Counted from the first letter of the stretch, positions 46,542-55,425 are shown. The stretch: 64,000 nucleotides of DNA from Clostridia bacterium (GCA_017430135.1 JAFRNM010000018.1:62001-126000); one strand, 5' to 3'. Notes: a model not told the origin generated them from the letters alone. Numbers and translations: made by a program.

Positions 46542-47678
46542 TTAGTTATTCTTTAAGTAATCAATTAATTTGTTGTATATGTCCATTTTAAGACCTGAAA
46601 CTGTACTTGTTACGCTTTGTGGCACGCCAATACCAAATTTTGAAACATCATAACTTCCACCTGTAATACCAGTTCTAAAACCATATCTTTCCCAAGCAAT
46701 TTTTTGAATTTCTGGGTCATCAAATGCTTTGTAGAATTTGTTACCATTTTCTGTGAAAGATGCTATACAGTGTGAGTTCCAGATTGTTGGTGCTGGATAT
46801 AACACTCTAATATTGTTTTTTACTTGTTCAAAACCATCTGGATTTGAATTAGCAAAATCTATTATAGATTTTTCATAATCAACAATCATTGGTTCTCCGC
46901 CCATACCTGTTTTTAGGTATCTCTCAAATAGGTCTGCTGGTGTATTGTTCATATAACCTGATTTTACATAGAAATCTTTTAATTTGGGTAAGTTTGTATT
47001 AACACTTGCATCATTTACTTGGCTCTCACATAAAATTGAAAGTAATAAACCATAATATGTTGCACCTGGTGAAGATGTAACTGGGTCTGTTGATGCTATA
47101 TTTATATTTCCATATAATTTATTTAATCCTATATCTGACCACTTTTTACCTTCCAAAATATATTGCATCAATTTTTGCATATCTGTAATATAGTAAACTC
47201 CATCTTGTTCTGTTACTATTTTCTCTTTAACTAATGCATCTACTACTTCTCCCCAACTATAAATAACAATTGGAGTGTTTAAAGTCAAACCACCTTGAAG
47301 AACTTGGTATCTATCAGCTTCCCCGTTTGCTTTGTTTGGAGCTAATTTATAATAATCATAAAATCTTTGGTCAGATGAAAACATTACATCATATTTTGTT
47401 CCATCTTCTCTAACTAATGGATTTACAATTAATTTCCCATTACTCCAAGAATCGTAAACAACATTTAATTTGTACTTCTCTCTCATTATTTTAACAACAT
47501 CTTCATCTGCAAGGAAGTCCTCTTTTCCACCACCTGTTGCAACATAAACTGTTGTTAAATCTGCATCTGAAGTTCCACTATTTTCATTTTCTTTAGCATT
47601 GTTTAATAGTTTTATTCCAACTATTGCTAAAATTAAAACAATGAAAATTACAATTCCTATAATTTGTTTCTTTTTCAA
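46542..47678 (-). CDS. Membrane-anchored extracellular solute-binding-like protein
   Basis: A 378-residue protein. I start at TTG 47678 with AAGGAGG nine bases before; the longer open frame from 47723 begins inside the preceding gene. The N-terminus LKKKQIIGIVIFIVLILAIVGIKLL is a membrane anchor without a lipobox Cys. The rest is a type 2 periplasmic-binding fold (TTVYVATGGGKEDFLADEDVVKIM; ASTDPVTSSPGATYYGLLLSIL; PAPTIWNSHCIASF). No transporter genes are adjacent, so it may sense or bind a ligand for the TelA-XpaC-VWA system instead. Its start is one base after the XpaC stop, so translation is coupled. Confidence 0.78.
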   Translation of the reverse strand: MKKKQIIGIVIFIVLILAIVGIKLLNNAKENENSGTSDADLTTVYVATGGGKEDFLADEDVVKIMREKYKLNVVYDSWSNGKLIVNPLVREDGTKYDVMFSSDQRFYDYYKLAPNKANGEADRYQVLQGGLTLNTPIVIYSWGEVVDALVKEKIVTEQDGVYYITDMQKLMQYILEGKKWSDIGLNKLYGNINIASTDPVTSSPGATYYGLLLSILCESQVNDASVNTNLPKLKDFYVKSGYMNNTPADLFERYLKTGMGGEPMIVDYEKSIIDFANSNPDGFEQVKNNIRVLYPAPTIWNSHCIASFTENGNKFYKAFDDPEIQKIAWERYGFRTGITGGSYDVSKFGIGVPQSVTSTVSGLKMDIYNKLIDYLKNN

Positions 47679-47679
47679 C

Positions 47680-48298
47680 TTATTTTTCCTCCTTCTTAAA
47701 ATCGTTTGTAGAATCATAACCATCAGCTTTTAGCATAGTTTCAAACACTTTCATTTCAGCATCTGTATCTACCATATCTGTTTGATATAAATTTGAAAGC
47801 TGATTTTTGAAAGCATTGTTTATTTTCTCTACCATGCTTTCTGTTTGGTCCATAAATTTTTTACCCTCTTCACTTGATAACCTTTGATTTTCTATTTCAT
47901 CATATTTTCTTAAAATATTTAAAGTAACTGGCAAATAGTAATCAAAGAAATTACTCATCTTTTTGAATTTTTCAGGCTTTTTCTCAATTGTTTTTATCAT
48001 TTTACTTACTGTTTCGCCAATTTCTCTTATATTATTTCTAAGTTCTTGGCTATCAACTTTTGATTCCATTTCAATAATTTGTTTATTCTTGTTTTTAGCT
48101 TCATTTAAAACATCATACATACTTTTATTCTGTTCATTTATTTCTTCCTTGTTTTTATTGTGTAACAATAATTCTCCTGCGCCATAGGCACATGCTCCTA
48201 TAGCTAGAGATGGAAGAATTCCAGCTGACAAAGCTAGATATGGAACTGCAAAAAATGTGCCTCCGAATTATTGCAGATATTATTGAAGAATTTTTCAT
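47680..48298 (-). CDS. XpaC-family protein, broken by one extra C at a CGG codon
   Basis: The simple open frame (start near 48231) lacks the N-terminus. The natural start is ATG 48298 (AGGAG before it), which reads M-K-N-S-S-I-I-S-A-I-I and then CGG AGG. Dropping the C (complement of 48265) gives IIGGTFFAVPYLALSAGILPSL, a proper hydrophobic hairpin leading into AIGACAYGAGELLLH, and a product of 205 residues. The rest is coiled-coil (NKSMYDVLNEAKNKNKQIIE; KPEKFKKMSNFFDYYLPVTL), as in the family named after 5-bromo-4-chloroindolyl phosphate hydrolysis. The gene sits between the VWA and solute-binding genes and near telA, as expected for XpaC. The downstream frame is intact, so loss of function by decay is not the only reading. 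Confidence 0.75.
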
Positions 48299-48366
48299 CC
48301 TATTTTCTCCTCTAATTATTCTCTATTTTATAATTTTGAAAGAATTGTGCTTTATTATTTCGAAAT

Positions 48367-50010
48367 TTAGTTATAGCCTCTTACTTCTTTAAACGCCTTA
48401 ACTAAATCAGTTTTTCCATTAAACACCTTACCATTTGACATGTTAGAAATTTCTTTTAATTGTGATTCCATTGCTTCTCCAAACATTATTGAATAAACAG
48501 GAATTGGTTTATTTACTATTCGATAAGTCTTATTTAAAATATCAAAGTTTCCCACATTTCCTTGTCCATCTGTCATTAAAACAACGGAAACATTATATTT
48601 GTTCATATCTTCATTTTTCAAAAGTTGAACAGCCTCTTGACATGCCAGGTGAAGTGCTGTTGTTCCTGTTGCTTTATAACTATTTATTTTTTCTAATAGT
48701 TCTGTAGTTTGAGTTCCATTTGCAGTTGACCATGTTTCCCCAACTTTTCCATTAAATGGTATTACATCAATTTTATCACCCTCTGCAAATTGAATAAAAT
48801 CGTTTGTTGCTTTATCTGTTAAAATGTAGTCCATTGCTGATTTTAGTTGTTTTTCTCCTTCTCCTGCCATACTTCCTGAGTAGTCTAAACAAAATACAAC
48901 ATGCACGGGTTTTCTTAACTCTGTTTGATATAGATTTAATGCTAATTTTATAACTTCTGTACTTGGGTATTTTATTGGTGAAATATATTTACTTGTATCT
49001 ATTCCCCAATCCGGATTAAAAATTGATTTATCTACATTTTCGTTTGTTCCACCATACCAAGTTCTCTTTCCCTTTTGTTGTAATAACTTTTGACCTTCAT
49101 TGCTTAAAATATAAGATTGAATATCTTCAAAAATTTCCTTCTTAGCACTATTTTTGTTATCAATATAAGCAAATGGGCTATCTGAAACTGAAACACCATC
49201 AACTGGGTAAATTGCATATAATGTTTCTTTTCCATCTGCTTGAAGTTTTTGGTTGATATCTATTATTGAAGATTCATATGCAACAACAGCTTCATAATTT
49301 CCATTTAAGAATAATTCCTCTAAAAATTCTTCATCTCCTGAGGATCTTTCCATTCCTGAGAATAAAGCTTTTAAATTATTTTTTAACTCTGCATTTTCAA
49401 GGTGTTCTTTTGTTAGAACTTCTGGATTTCCTGCTAAAGTTGAAAGCATTCCTAAATATGCTGAAGCTCCACTATTTGTTACTGTTGGATTTGACATGCT
49501 AAATTTTAGTTTTCCATCTTGTATTGCCTTTACAATATCTTTTGTATATACTGTTTTTCCAATAAATCCAAGTTCTTCAGCTTTTGATTTTTTTATTCCA
49601 AAAATTACTGGGCTTATATTTGTGCATTTAGAATTTGTCATTTTAACTGAACTATCTAGCATATAACCCCAAATTGAATTTGAAAGCCACACTGCATCAT
49701 ACTTTTCGCCTTTGTTTAGTTTTTGCATTATTTCTAAAGAACCCGCATATTCAAATTCAAAATTTTCAACATCATAGCCTTTTTTTCTAATATAATTTCT
49801 AATTACTTCTTCTAATGCTTTATTTTCCTGGCTTGCAATAATTTTAAAAGTCCCATCATCTTCTACTATCTGGGCTTTTTGTTCATTTTTATTAGCCGTT
49901 TCATTTTTTTTATTATCAGAGCCAAACAATGTCACACAAAGTAATATAAAAATCGCAATTGTAACTAATAGGCCAGTTGGCAATGTTTTTTTATTTTCGC
50001 TCAATTTCAT
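48367..50010 (-). CDS. Solute-binding/von Willebrand A domain membrane-anchored protein
   Basis: A 547-residue protein: membrane anchor (about 12-30, LLVTIAIFILLCVTLFG), a type 2 solute-binding domain (50-350; DAVWLSNSIWGYML, NPTVTNSGASAYLGML, YEAVVAYESSIIDINQ), then a VWA domain (370-545) with an intact metal site, DYSGSM, and the later T and D positions (GTTALHLACQ; LMTDGQGN). It is the first gene of the operon with XpaC, a second solute-binding protein and TelA. VWA domains with a metal site usually bind partner proteins. The fusion suggests ligand sensing outside the cell linked to the TelA complex. Confidence 0.82.
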   Translation of the reverse strand: MKLSENKKTLPTGLLVTIAIFILLCVTLFGSDNKKNETANKNEQKAQIVEDDGTFKIIASQENKALEEVIRNYIRKKGYDVENFEFEYAGSLEIMQKLNKGEKYDAVWLSNSIWGYMLDSSVKMTNSKCTNISPVIFGIKKSKAEELGFIGKTVYTKDIVKAIQDGKLKFSMSNPTVTNSGASAYLGMLSTLAGNPEVLTKEHLENAELKNNLKALFSGMERSSGDEEFLEELFLNGNYEAVVAYESSIIDINQKLQADGKETLYAIYPVDGVSVSDSPFAYIDNKNSAKKEIFEDIQSYILSNEGQKLLQQKGKRTWYGGTNENVDKSIFNPDWGIDTSKYISPIKYPSTEVIKLALNLYQTELRKPVHVVFCLDYSGSMAGEGEKQLKSAMDYILTDKATNDFIQFAEGDKIDVIPFNGKVGETWSTANGTQTTELLEKINSYKATGTTALHLACQEAVQLLKNEDMNKYNVSVVLMTDGQGNVGNFDILNKTYRIVNKPIPVYSIMFGEAMESQLKEISNMSNGKVFNGKTDLVKAFKEVRGYN

Positions 50011-50102
50011 TCTCCTCTCTTTTGTTTGTAAAATTCCTTATATATTATATATTTTTTTTCGAATTTTAGCAATAGTTAAACAAGAAAAAGAAAGGAATTA
50101 GA

Positions 50103-50188
50103 GGACACCCTTGAATTTGGGGACACTCTTAAAAATCAAGTTTTTAAAAAACTTGATTTTTAAGAGTGTCCCCAAATTCAAGGGTGTC
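50103..50188. repeat. Large perfect palindromic repeat
   Basis: GGACACCCTTGAATTTGG, then GGACACTCTTAAAAATCAAG, a short centre and the full complement give arms of about 42 bases with almost no loop. The outer flanks (AAAAAGAAAGGA and TCCTTTTCTTTTT) also pair. It shares its order of modules with the copy at 56030-56138. It lies between the VWA gene promoter region and trmL. Confidence 0.9.
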
Positions 50189-50212
50189 CACAGATTGTTC
50201 ATCCTTTTCTTT

Positions 50213-50710
50213 TTAATCAAAATATTTACTTATTTCTTCTAACCCATCAAAGCTACATTGTCTGAAAATATCATAAACAACTATTGCAACTGAGTTTGAA
50301 AGATTTAGTGAACGCAATGTTGGTCTCATTGGAATCCTTATTGTTTTATCTATGTATTTTAAAAGGACGTCTTCTGGTAATCCTTTTGTTTCTTTTCCGA
50401 ATAACACAAATATTTCGTCCATTTTAGAATAATCCGGCTCAGAATAAACATGTTTTCCTTTTGTTGTTACGAAAAACATGTTATTATCTTCTGGCTTATA
50501 TTTTTCTAAGAATTTCTCGAATGATATATGCTCTTCTATTTCTAGTTTATCCCAATAGTCTAATCCTGCTCTTTTAACTTGCTTTTCTGATATGCTAAAT
50601 CCAAGCGGATGAACTAAGTGTAATTTTCCTCCTGTTGCCGCACATGTTCTTGCAATATTTCCTGTATTTTGTGGTATTTCTGGTTCTACTAACACGACAT
50701 TTAATTTCAT
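50213..50710 (-). CDS. trmL: tRNA (cytidine(34)-2'-O)-methyltransferase
   Basis: A 165-residue SPOUT-class enzyme that methylates the wobble base of leucine tRNAs. It begins LNVVLVEPEIPQNTGNIARTCAATG and has LFGKETKGLPEDVL and IPMRPTLRSLNLSNSVAIVVYD, the knotted SAM-binding motifs. Its length matches the family. It lies between a large palindrome and the spoVD-like gene. Confidence 0.94.
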   Translation of the reverse strand: MKLNVVLVEPEIPQNTGNIARTCAATGGKLHLVHPLGFSISEKQVKRAGLDYWDKLEIEEHISFEKFLEKYKPEDNNMFFVTTKGKHVYSEPDYSKMDEIFVLFGKETKGLPEDVLLKYIDKTIRIPMRPTLRSLNLSNSVAIVVYDIFRQCSFDGLEEISKYFD

Positions 50711-50824
50711 TTCTTATCTTCCTTTTCAAAAAATTTCTTAATTATATTATCACAGGAAAAATATTTTTTCAATATTTTGTAAAAACATACATAAAATCTA
50801 TTGACTTTCATATAATCAATTTTT

Positions 50825-52816
50825 TTACAAATCTACAAACACTTCATTTTCTTTAAACACAACTATCCCTGGTTGTGGAGTTTGTTTTTGAACTAATGCT
50901 GTTGATTTATCTAATTCTTCTGGTTCATTATTTATTTTTAATTTTAAACCATTTTCTTTTAGTATTTTTTCTGCTTCTTGTATTGTTAATCCTGTTATTT
51001 CAGGTATTGTAACTTCTTCTTTTACTTCAACTTCATCTTGATTACCTTGATTAACTTCTAAATATGGTAATATCTCACTAAATATTTGACCGCCAACTGG
51101 TGCTGCAACTCCACCTCCTTGGTGTCCTCCTTCCCCTGTTGGATTATATAGTGTAACTAAAACTACAACTTGTGGATCATCTATTGGTGCCACTCCACAA
51201 AATGATGTTACATATTTTCCAGTATTTACGCCATCTTCTGAAGTTCCTGTTTTTCCTCCAATCCTATAACCTGCAACCTTTGCATTTTTGCCTGTTCCCT
51301 CTGCTACAACTGATTCCATCATGCTTAAAACTTTTTCTGATGTTTCCTTTGAAATTACTTCTCCTGTTGTCTCTACTGGCATGTTTTGAACCTCCCCTGT
51401 TTGACTATTTATTATTTGCTTTACTACTCTCGGTTTTATTTTTGTTCCACCATTTGCAATTGAAGATACCGCTGTAACTAACTGAATTGGTGTTATTTCA
51501 AATCTTTGCCCAAAGCTAATTGTAGCAAGCTCTACTGGCCCAGCTTTTTCTTTTGCTAAAAATATTCCTTTTGCTTCTCCTGGCAAGTTTATTCCTGTTT
51601 TGTCTAACAATCCAAATTTTTCCAAATACCCATAATACTTTTCAACTCCTAATTTTTGACCTAATCCTATAAAAACAGGATTGCATGAGTTCATTAGTGC
51701 TTGCCTTAAACTTTCTGCGCCATGTGGTCTGTAATATCTCCAACATTTGATCCTTACTCCTGCCACAACAATTCCACCAGTACAGCTAAATTCTCCCGCT
51801 CTATCCGTATCTGTTATTCCTTCTTCTAAGGATGCCGATGCTGTAATCAATTTAAAAACAGAACCTGGTTCATATGTATCTGCAATTGCTTTATTTCTCC
51901 AAACTGCTTGTAAATTTTTTGTTTTTTCTGATTGTTCCATTGTATCCCAGGTGCTTTTTAATTCATCTGTATATGGAGCATATGGTTCGTTTAAATTATA
52001 ACTAGGATATGTAGCCATTGCCAACAAATCCCCAGTTTTGGGGTTCATTATAACTATGTTTCCACCATCTGTGCACACATTGTCAATACATGCTTCTTTT
52101 AAATATTTTTCTGCTATTGATTGAATTGTTGCATCTATTGATAACACAATATCATCCCCATTTATAGCTGGTGTATAGCTTTCTCCTTCTGTTCCAATTT
52201 CTCCACCTTTAGCATCTGCATGTCTTTTTATTGCACCTTTTTTTCCTTTCAAAACTTCGTCATATCGCGCTTCTATTCCATCCAGACCTTGATTATCGCT
52301 TCCACAAAATCCTATAAATTGAGATGCTAAATTGCCACATGGGTAGTATCTTTTTGTATCTTCATCTATGTTTATTCCTTTATCTATACCATTTTCCTGC
52401 ATCCAGATTCTTAATTTATCTGTTTTTTCTTTATCTACTCTTTTGGCAATTATTTCTATTGAAATTCTTTTATTTACTTTTTTCAAAATTGTTTCATAAT
52501 TTAGTTCAAAAATATCTGATAATGCCCTTGCAACTTTTTCTTTATCTTGTTTTGCAATATTTACAGGATTTACGGTAACAGTTTCAACTGTACTACTAAC
52601 AGCTAAAATTGTTTTTCCTGTTGCATCATAAATCGTCCCTCTTTTAGGATTAATATATCTATCTAAAGTTTGCTGTTCATAAGCTAAGAGTCTTAAATTA
52701 CTGCCTTGAACAAATTGTATAAACCCTATTCTTCCAATTAAAAGAGTTAAAATTATAAATACTATAAATAGCGAGTTCCTCATTTTCTTTTTACTAGAAA
52801 GTTTTACTGGTTCCAT
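50825..52816 (-). CDS. Class B penicillin-binding protein (SpoVD/FtsI type) with PASTA domain
   Basis: A 663-residue transpeptidase that cross-links peptidoglycan. I start at ATG 52816 (AGAGGTG before it); the open frame extends upstream to 52918 only because the repeat at 52872 is translatable. One membrane helix (about 12-34) precedes the dimerisation domain (RGTIYDATGKTILA). The transpeptidase motifs are SVFK (Ser active site in YEPGSVFKLI), SCN (MNSCNPVF) and KTGTSE. A PASTA domain is at the C-terminus (ITGLTIQEAEKILKENGLKL). It follows ftsL in the dcw cluster, so it is FtsI or its sporulation relative SpoVD; the PASTA domain fits SpoVD of clostridia. Confidence 0.9.
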   Translation of the reverse strand: MEPVKLSSKKKMRNSLFIVFIILTLLIGRIGFIQFVQGSNLRLLAYEQQTLDRYINPKRGTIYDATGKTILAVSSTVETVTVNPVNIAKQDKEKVARALSDIFELNYETILKKVNKRISIEIIAKRVDKEKTDKLRIWMQENGIDKGINIDEDTKRYYPCGNLASQFIGFCGSDNQGLDGIEARYDEVLKGKKGAIKRHADAKGGEIGTEGESYTPAINGDDIVLSIDATIQSIAEKYLKEACIDNVCTDGGNIVIMNPKTGDLLAMATYPSYNLNEPYAPYTDELKSTWDTMEQSEKTKNLQAVWRNKAIADTYEPGSVFKLITASASLEEGITDTDRAGEFSCTGGIVVAGVRIKCWRYYRPHGAESLRQALMNSCNPVFIGLGQKLGVEKYYGYLEKFGLLDKTGINLPGEAKGIFLAKEKAGPVELATISFGQRFEITPIQLVTAVSSIANGGTKIKPRVVKQIINSQTGEVQNMPVETTGEVISKETSEKVLSMMESVVAEGTGKNAKVAGYRIGGKTGTSEDGVNTGKYVTSFCGVAPIDDPQVVVLVTLYNPTGEGGHQGGGVAAPVGGQIFSEILPYLEVNQGNQDEVEVKEEVTIPEITGLTIQEAEKILKENGLKLKINNEPEELDKSTALVQKQTPQPGIVVFKENEVFVDL

Positions 52817-52871
52817 AAAAACACCTCTAGTAATTTTATTAACCAGTAAAAAGCAATATGCATGATAAAAA

Positions 52872-52906
52872 CCTTGATTTTTAAGAGTGTCCCAAAAAGT
52901 TTTCCC
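52872..52906. repeat. Palindromic repeat copy upstream of the PBP gene
   Basis: CCTTGATTTTTAAGAGTG then TCCCAAAAAGTTTTCCC. On the minus strand it is open and would read KTFWDTLKNQG, the same peptide that is inserted into TrmFO. Confidence 0.8.
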
Positions 52907-52918
52907 AAAAGAATTCAA

Positions 52919-52956
52919 AAAAACACTTAAAAATTCTGCGAATTTTTAAGTGTTTT
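52919..52956 (-). terminator. Hairpin after ftsL
   Basis: AAAACACTTAAAAATT, CTGCG, AATTTTTAAGTGTTTT overlaps the ftsL stop. It may end part of the dcw transcript before the PBP gene. Confidence 0.6.
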
Positions 52957-53452
52957 AATTTCCAAATAATGAACTAAAGAATTGCTCTAGCCATCCTTTT
53001 TCTTCCTCTTCTTCAATTACTACTTTCTCTGAAGGAGATTCTACATAGTCTTTTTTAGGAAGATTTATATAAACTGTTTGCTTATTGGTAAGTTTTCTCA
53101 TCCCTAATTTTTCTTTTGCTTGTTGCTCTATGTAGTTTGAATTTAGATTATTTTCGATATTTACTTTTGTTTGTTCATTTTCTTTTTGAAGTGATGATAT
53201 TTGTCTTTTTAATGATTGAACTTTGTTGAATTTTTCGTTTATTTGAGAGTTTCTATAACTTATGGTTAAAAGCAATGCAAATATTCCAACTATATATATA
53301 GCCAATTTTAATTGTTTCTTTTTTTCTGCACCAGAAACTTTATTTTTTTGTTTTCTTACTTCTAAAACTCGTAAATCTGGTTTCTTTTTTGGCCTATATG
53401 ATGGCTGTAATTTTCTTGGGCTTGTTTCATATTGATAACTTGCTCTTGTCAT
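52955..53452 (-). CDS. ftsL: Cell division protein FtsL-like
   Basis: A 165-residue bitopic protein: basic cytoplasmic N-terminus (about 1-50), one membrane helix (LKLAIYIVGIFALLLTISY, about 49-67), then a coiled coil (NEKFNKVQSLKRQISSLQKENEQ) and an acidic tail (EKVVIEEEEEKGW). Location between rsmH and the FtsI/SpoVD gene is the standard ftsL site. FtsL, with DivIC, activates septal wall synthesis. Sequence conservation is low in this family, so the call rests on layout and context. Confidence 0.82.
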   Translation of the reverse strand: MTRASYQYETSPRKLQPSYRPKKKPDLRVLEVRKQKNKVSGAEKKKQLKLAIYIVGIFALLLTISYRNSQINEKFNKVQSLKRQISSLQKENEQTKVNIENNLNSNYIEQQAKEKLGMRKLTNKQTVYINLPKKDYVESPSEKVVIEEEEEKGWLEQFFSSLFGN

Positions 53453-53542
53453 AAGTTTTTCACCTCCTCTTCATCTTTCATCTTTTGTCAAAATTTATAA
53501 ATACTTATATTTATAAATTTCGTTACATCGTTACAAAAGATA

Positions 53543-53609
53543 GATACAATTTTTCGTTAAAATACAAGTTTCACTTGTATTTTAACATCAAAGAAAAATT
53601 GTATTCATA
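53543..53609. repeat. Foldback hairpin between rsmH and ftsL
   Basis: Outer arms ATACAATTTTTC and GAAAAATTGTAT enclose an inner stem GTTAAAATACAAGT / ACTTGTATTTTAAC with a TTC loop. It is a very stable foldback inside the dcw transcript, similar in design to those at 21990 and 34654. Confidence 0.65.
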
Positions 53610-53612
53610 TCT

Positions 53613-54542
53613 TTACAATTTCTCAAAAATTCTAAGCTTTGCACTTTTTGATCTTGAATTTTCTTCTTGTTCTTCCTTTGTAGCTATAATTGGTTTTCTA
53701 GTTATAATATTTCCTATTTTTTTTGCACCACACACACAATATGGTAAATCACTTGGACAAGTGCATTTTCCATTTGCTTGTGTATAGGCATTTTTTACTG
53801 CTCTATCTTCTAAAGAGTGGAATGTTATTATACATAGCCTTCCTCCACTTTTTAGAACATCTATACAATCCTTTACTGTATTATATAAAGGTTTTATTTC
53901 ATCATTAACTTCTATTCTAATTGCTTGAAATGTCCTTTTGGCAGGATGTCCATCTTTTTTTGCAAACGCTGGAATTGATTTATCTATAATATCTACCAAT
54001 TCTTTTGTTGTTTCAATTTCTTTGTTTTTTCGATAAATACAGATATTTTTCGCAATTTGCCTTGAGAATCTTTCTTCGCCATATTCATAAATTAAATTGG
54101 CCAAGTCCTCTTCTTTGTAGTTGTTTACTACATATTTTGCATCAAGTTCTTGAGTTTTATCCATTCTCATATCCAAGCTGTTTTCGCCTAAATAACTGAA
54201 TCCCCTATTCCTTTCATCCAATTGATATGATGAAACTCCAAGGTCTAATAAAATCCCATCAACTTTTTCTATTTTTAATTCTTCTAAAATCTGTTTAATG
54301 TTATCATGATTGCCATGTATATATGTTACATTAGCAAAGTCTTTTAATTTTTCTTTTGCAGCTTTTAGAGCTTCTTCATCTCTATCTATGCCAATTAGTT
54401 TTCCTTTGGGGTTTAACTTTTTAGCAATTTCACTGCTATGCCCAGCACCACCAAGTGTGCCATCCACATATATTCCATCTGGTTTAATATTCAAACCTTC
54501 TATGCATTCATTTAACATTACTGGCAAATGTTTAAATTCCAA
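53613..54542 (-). CDS. rsmH: 16S rRNA (cytosine(1402)-N4)-methyltransferase
   Basis: A 309-residue SAM-dependent methyltransferase (formerly MraW) acting on the ribosomal decoding site. It begins [32 protein letters not shown] (SAM motif I) and holds [34 protein letters not shown] and [12 protein letters not shown]. The position after mraZ and before ftsL is standard. Confidence 0.96.
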   Translation of the reverse strand: MEFKHLPVMLNECIEGLNIKPDGIYVDGTLGGAGHSSEIAKKLNPKGKLIGIDRDEEALKAAKEKLKDFANVTYIHGNHDNIKQILEELKIEKVDGILLDLGVSSYQLDERNRGFSYLGENSLDMRMDKTQELDAKYVVNNYKEEDLANLIYEYGEERFSRQIAKNICIYRKNKEIETTKELVDIIDKSIPAFAKKDGHPAKRTFQAIRIEVNDEIKPLYNTVKDCIDVLKSGGRLCIITFHSLEDRAVKNAYTQANGKCTCPSDLPYCVCGAKKIGNIITRKPIIATKEEQEENSRSKSAKLRIFEKL

Positions 54543-54910
54543 TTTTACACCTCTTGCTATTAAAAGTTTTACAACGTTGGCAAAAAGTATAGGTTAATTT
54601 TTCCTATACTTTTTACCAAGCTGTTGTTATATCTTATGTATTTTATTATTCTTTGGTTGGACTTTTCTTTCGCAAGATTAGTCTTTTGCAATCCTAAATA
54701 ATTCTTATGTTTAATAATCTTTTGAATTATTTATCTTTTGCTTACACATAATTAAACTTAATTTTTTATCTTTTGTGTTTTTATTGCTTTCTTATGTGCG
54801 TTTATCTTTTGTATTTTTATCTTTTGTGTTTTGGTATCTGTTTTTTTATTTTTCCACATTTGTAGAAAACTCCCCCAGATATTCTTATGTGTTATATAAA
54901 CTTTTTCAAG
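54543..54910 (-). other. Long mraZ-rsmH gap with repeated AAAAGATAA motif
   Basis: These 368 bases separate two genes that are usually close together. On the minus strand AAAAGATAAA-type motifs occur at least four times between about 54720 and 54850 (some as CACAAAAGATAAA), and CACATAAGA recurs. A hairpin AAAAAGTATAGG / CCTATACTTTTT lies at 54582-54614. No ORF is convincing. It may be an untranslated regulatory region of the dcw operon. Confidence 0.5.
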
Positions 54911-55336
54911 TTATATACCAAGCATTGTCATGTTTTCAGCGATTTCATCAACTGAAATATTTTCATCACACTTTTGCCATGTTTCTTTATCCCAAATTTC
55001 AAGTCTTGTTCCAACACCAATTATAACAGCTTCTTTTTCAAGTTTTGCTGCTGTTCTTAGATTTCCTGGTATTAGGAATCTTCCTTGCTTGTCTATTTCA
55101 CATTCTGTTGCGCCAGATAAGAAAAATCTTACAAAATTTCTTGCATTCCTATCTGAAAGTGGAAGTGTTTTTAATTTGGCTTCAAAGTTTTCCCATTCAT
55201 TTTGTGAAAAAGCAAATAAACATCCATCTAAACCTTTGGTTACAATGAACTTTTCTCCTATGTCTTGTCTTAGTTTTGCTGGCATAATTAATCTGCCTTT
55301 AGCATCTAAAGAGTGCTCATATTCCCCAATTAGCAA
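54911..55336 (-). CDS. mraZ: Transcriptional regulator MraZ
   Basis: A 141-residue protein with two SpoVT/AbrB-like halves ([20 protein letters not shown] and [20 protein letters not shown], the paired DxxGR motifs). It represses the dcw operon by binding repeated boxes upstream. I start at TTG 55336 (GGAGG ten bases before), since MraZ begins just before IGEYEHSLD; the longer frame to 55387 runs through the operator. An array of AAAGTGG boxes lies directly upstream. Confidence 0.92.
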   Translation of the reverse strand: MLIGEYEHSLDAKGRLIMPAKLRQDIGEKFIVTKGLDGCLFAFSQNEWENFEAKLKTLPLSDRNARNFVRFFLSGATECEIDKQGRFLIPGNLRTAAKLEKEAVIIGVGTRLEIWDKETWQKCDENISVDEIAENMTMLGI

Positions 55337-55353
55337 TGTTTTTTCGCCTCCTT

Positions 55354-55390
55354 CACTTTCATACCACTTTGCACCACTTTGCTCCACTTT
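55354..55390 (-). promoter_or_regulatory. MraZ operator: tandem AAAGTGG boxes
   Basis: On the minus strand three AAAGTGG boxes (55390-55384, 55380-55374, 55370-55364) are spaced exactly ten bases apart, and a fourth AAAGTGA follows at 55359-55353. MraZ is known to bind such short direct repeats with about one helical turn spacing. The array lies between the promoter and the mraZ start, ideal for autorepression. Confidence 0.8.
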
Positions 55391-55396
55391 TCTAAA

Positions 55397-55425
55397 ATTT
55401 TAATATAACTTTTTATATTTTGCAA
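55397..55425 (-). promoter_or_regulatory. Promoter of the dcw cluster
   Basis: On the minus strand TTGCAA (55425-55420), 17 bases and TAAAAT (55402-55397), directly upstream of the MraZ boxes. Confidence 0.7.

Noticed and set aside
52817-52918. N-terminal extension of the PBP gene reading MNSFGKTFWDTLKNQG
   Set aside because: It is the translated dispersed repeat; AGAGGTG before ATG 52816 gives the normal class B PBP start.
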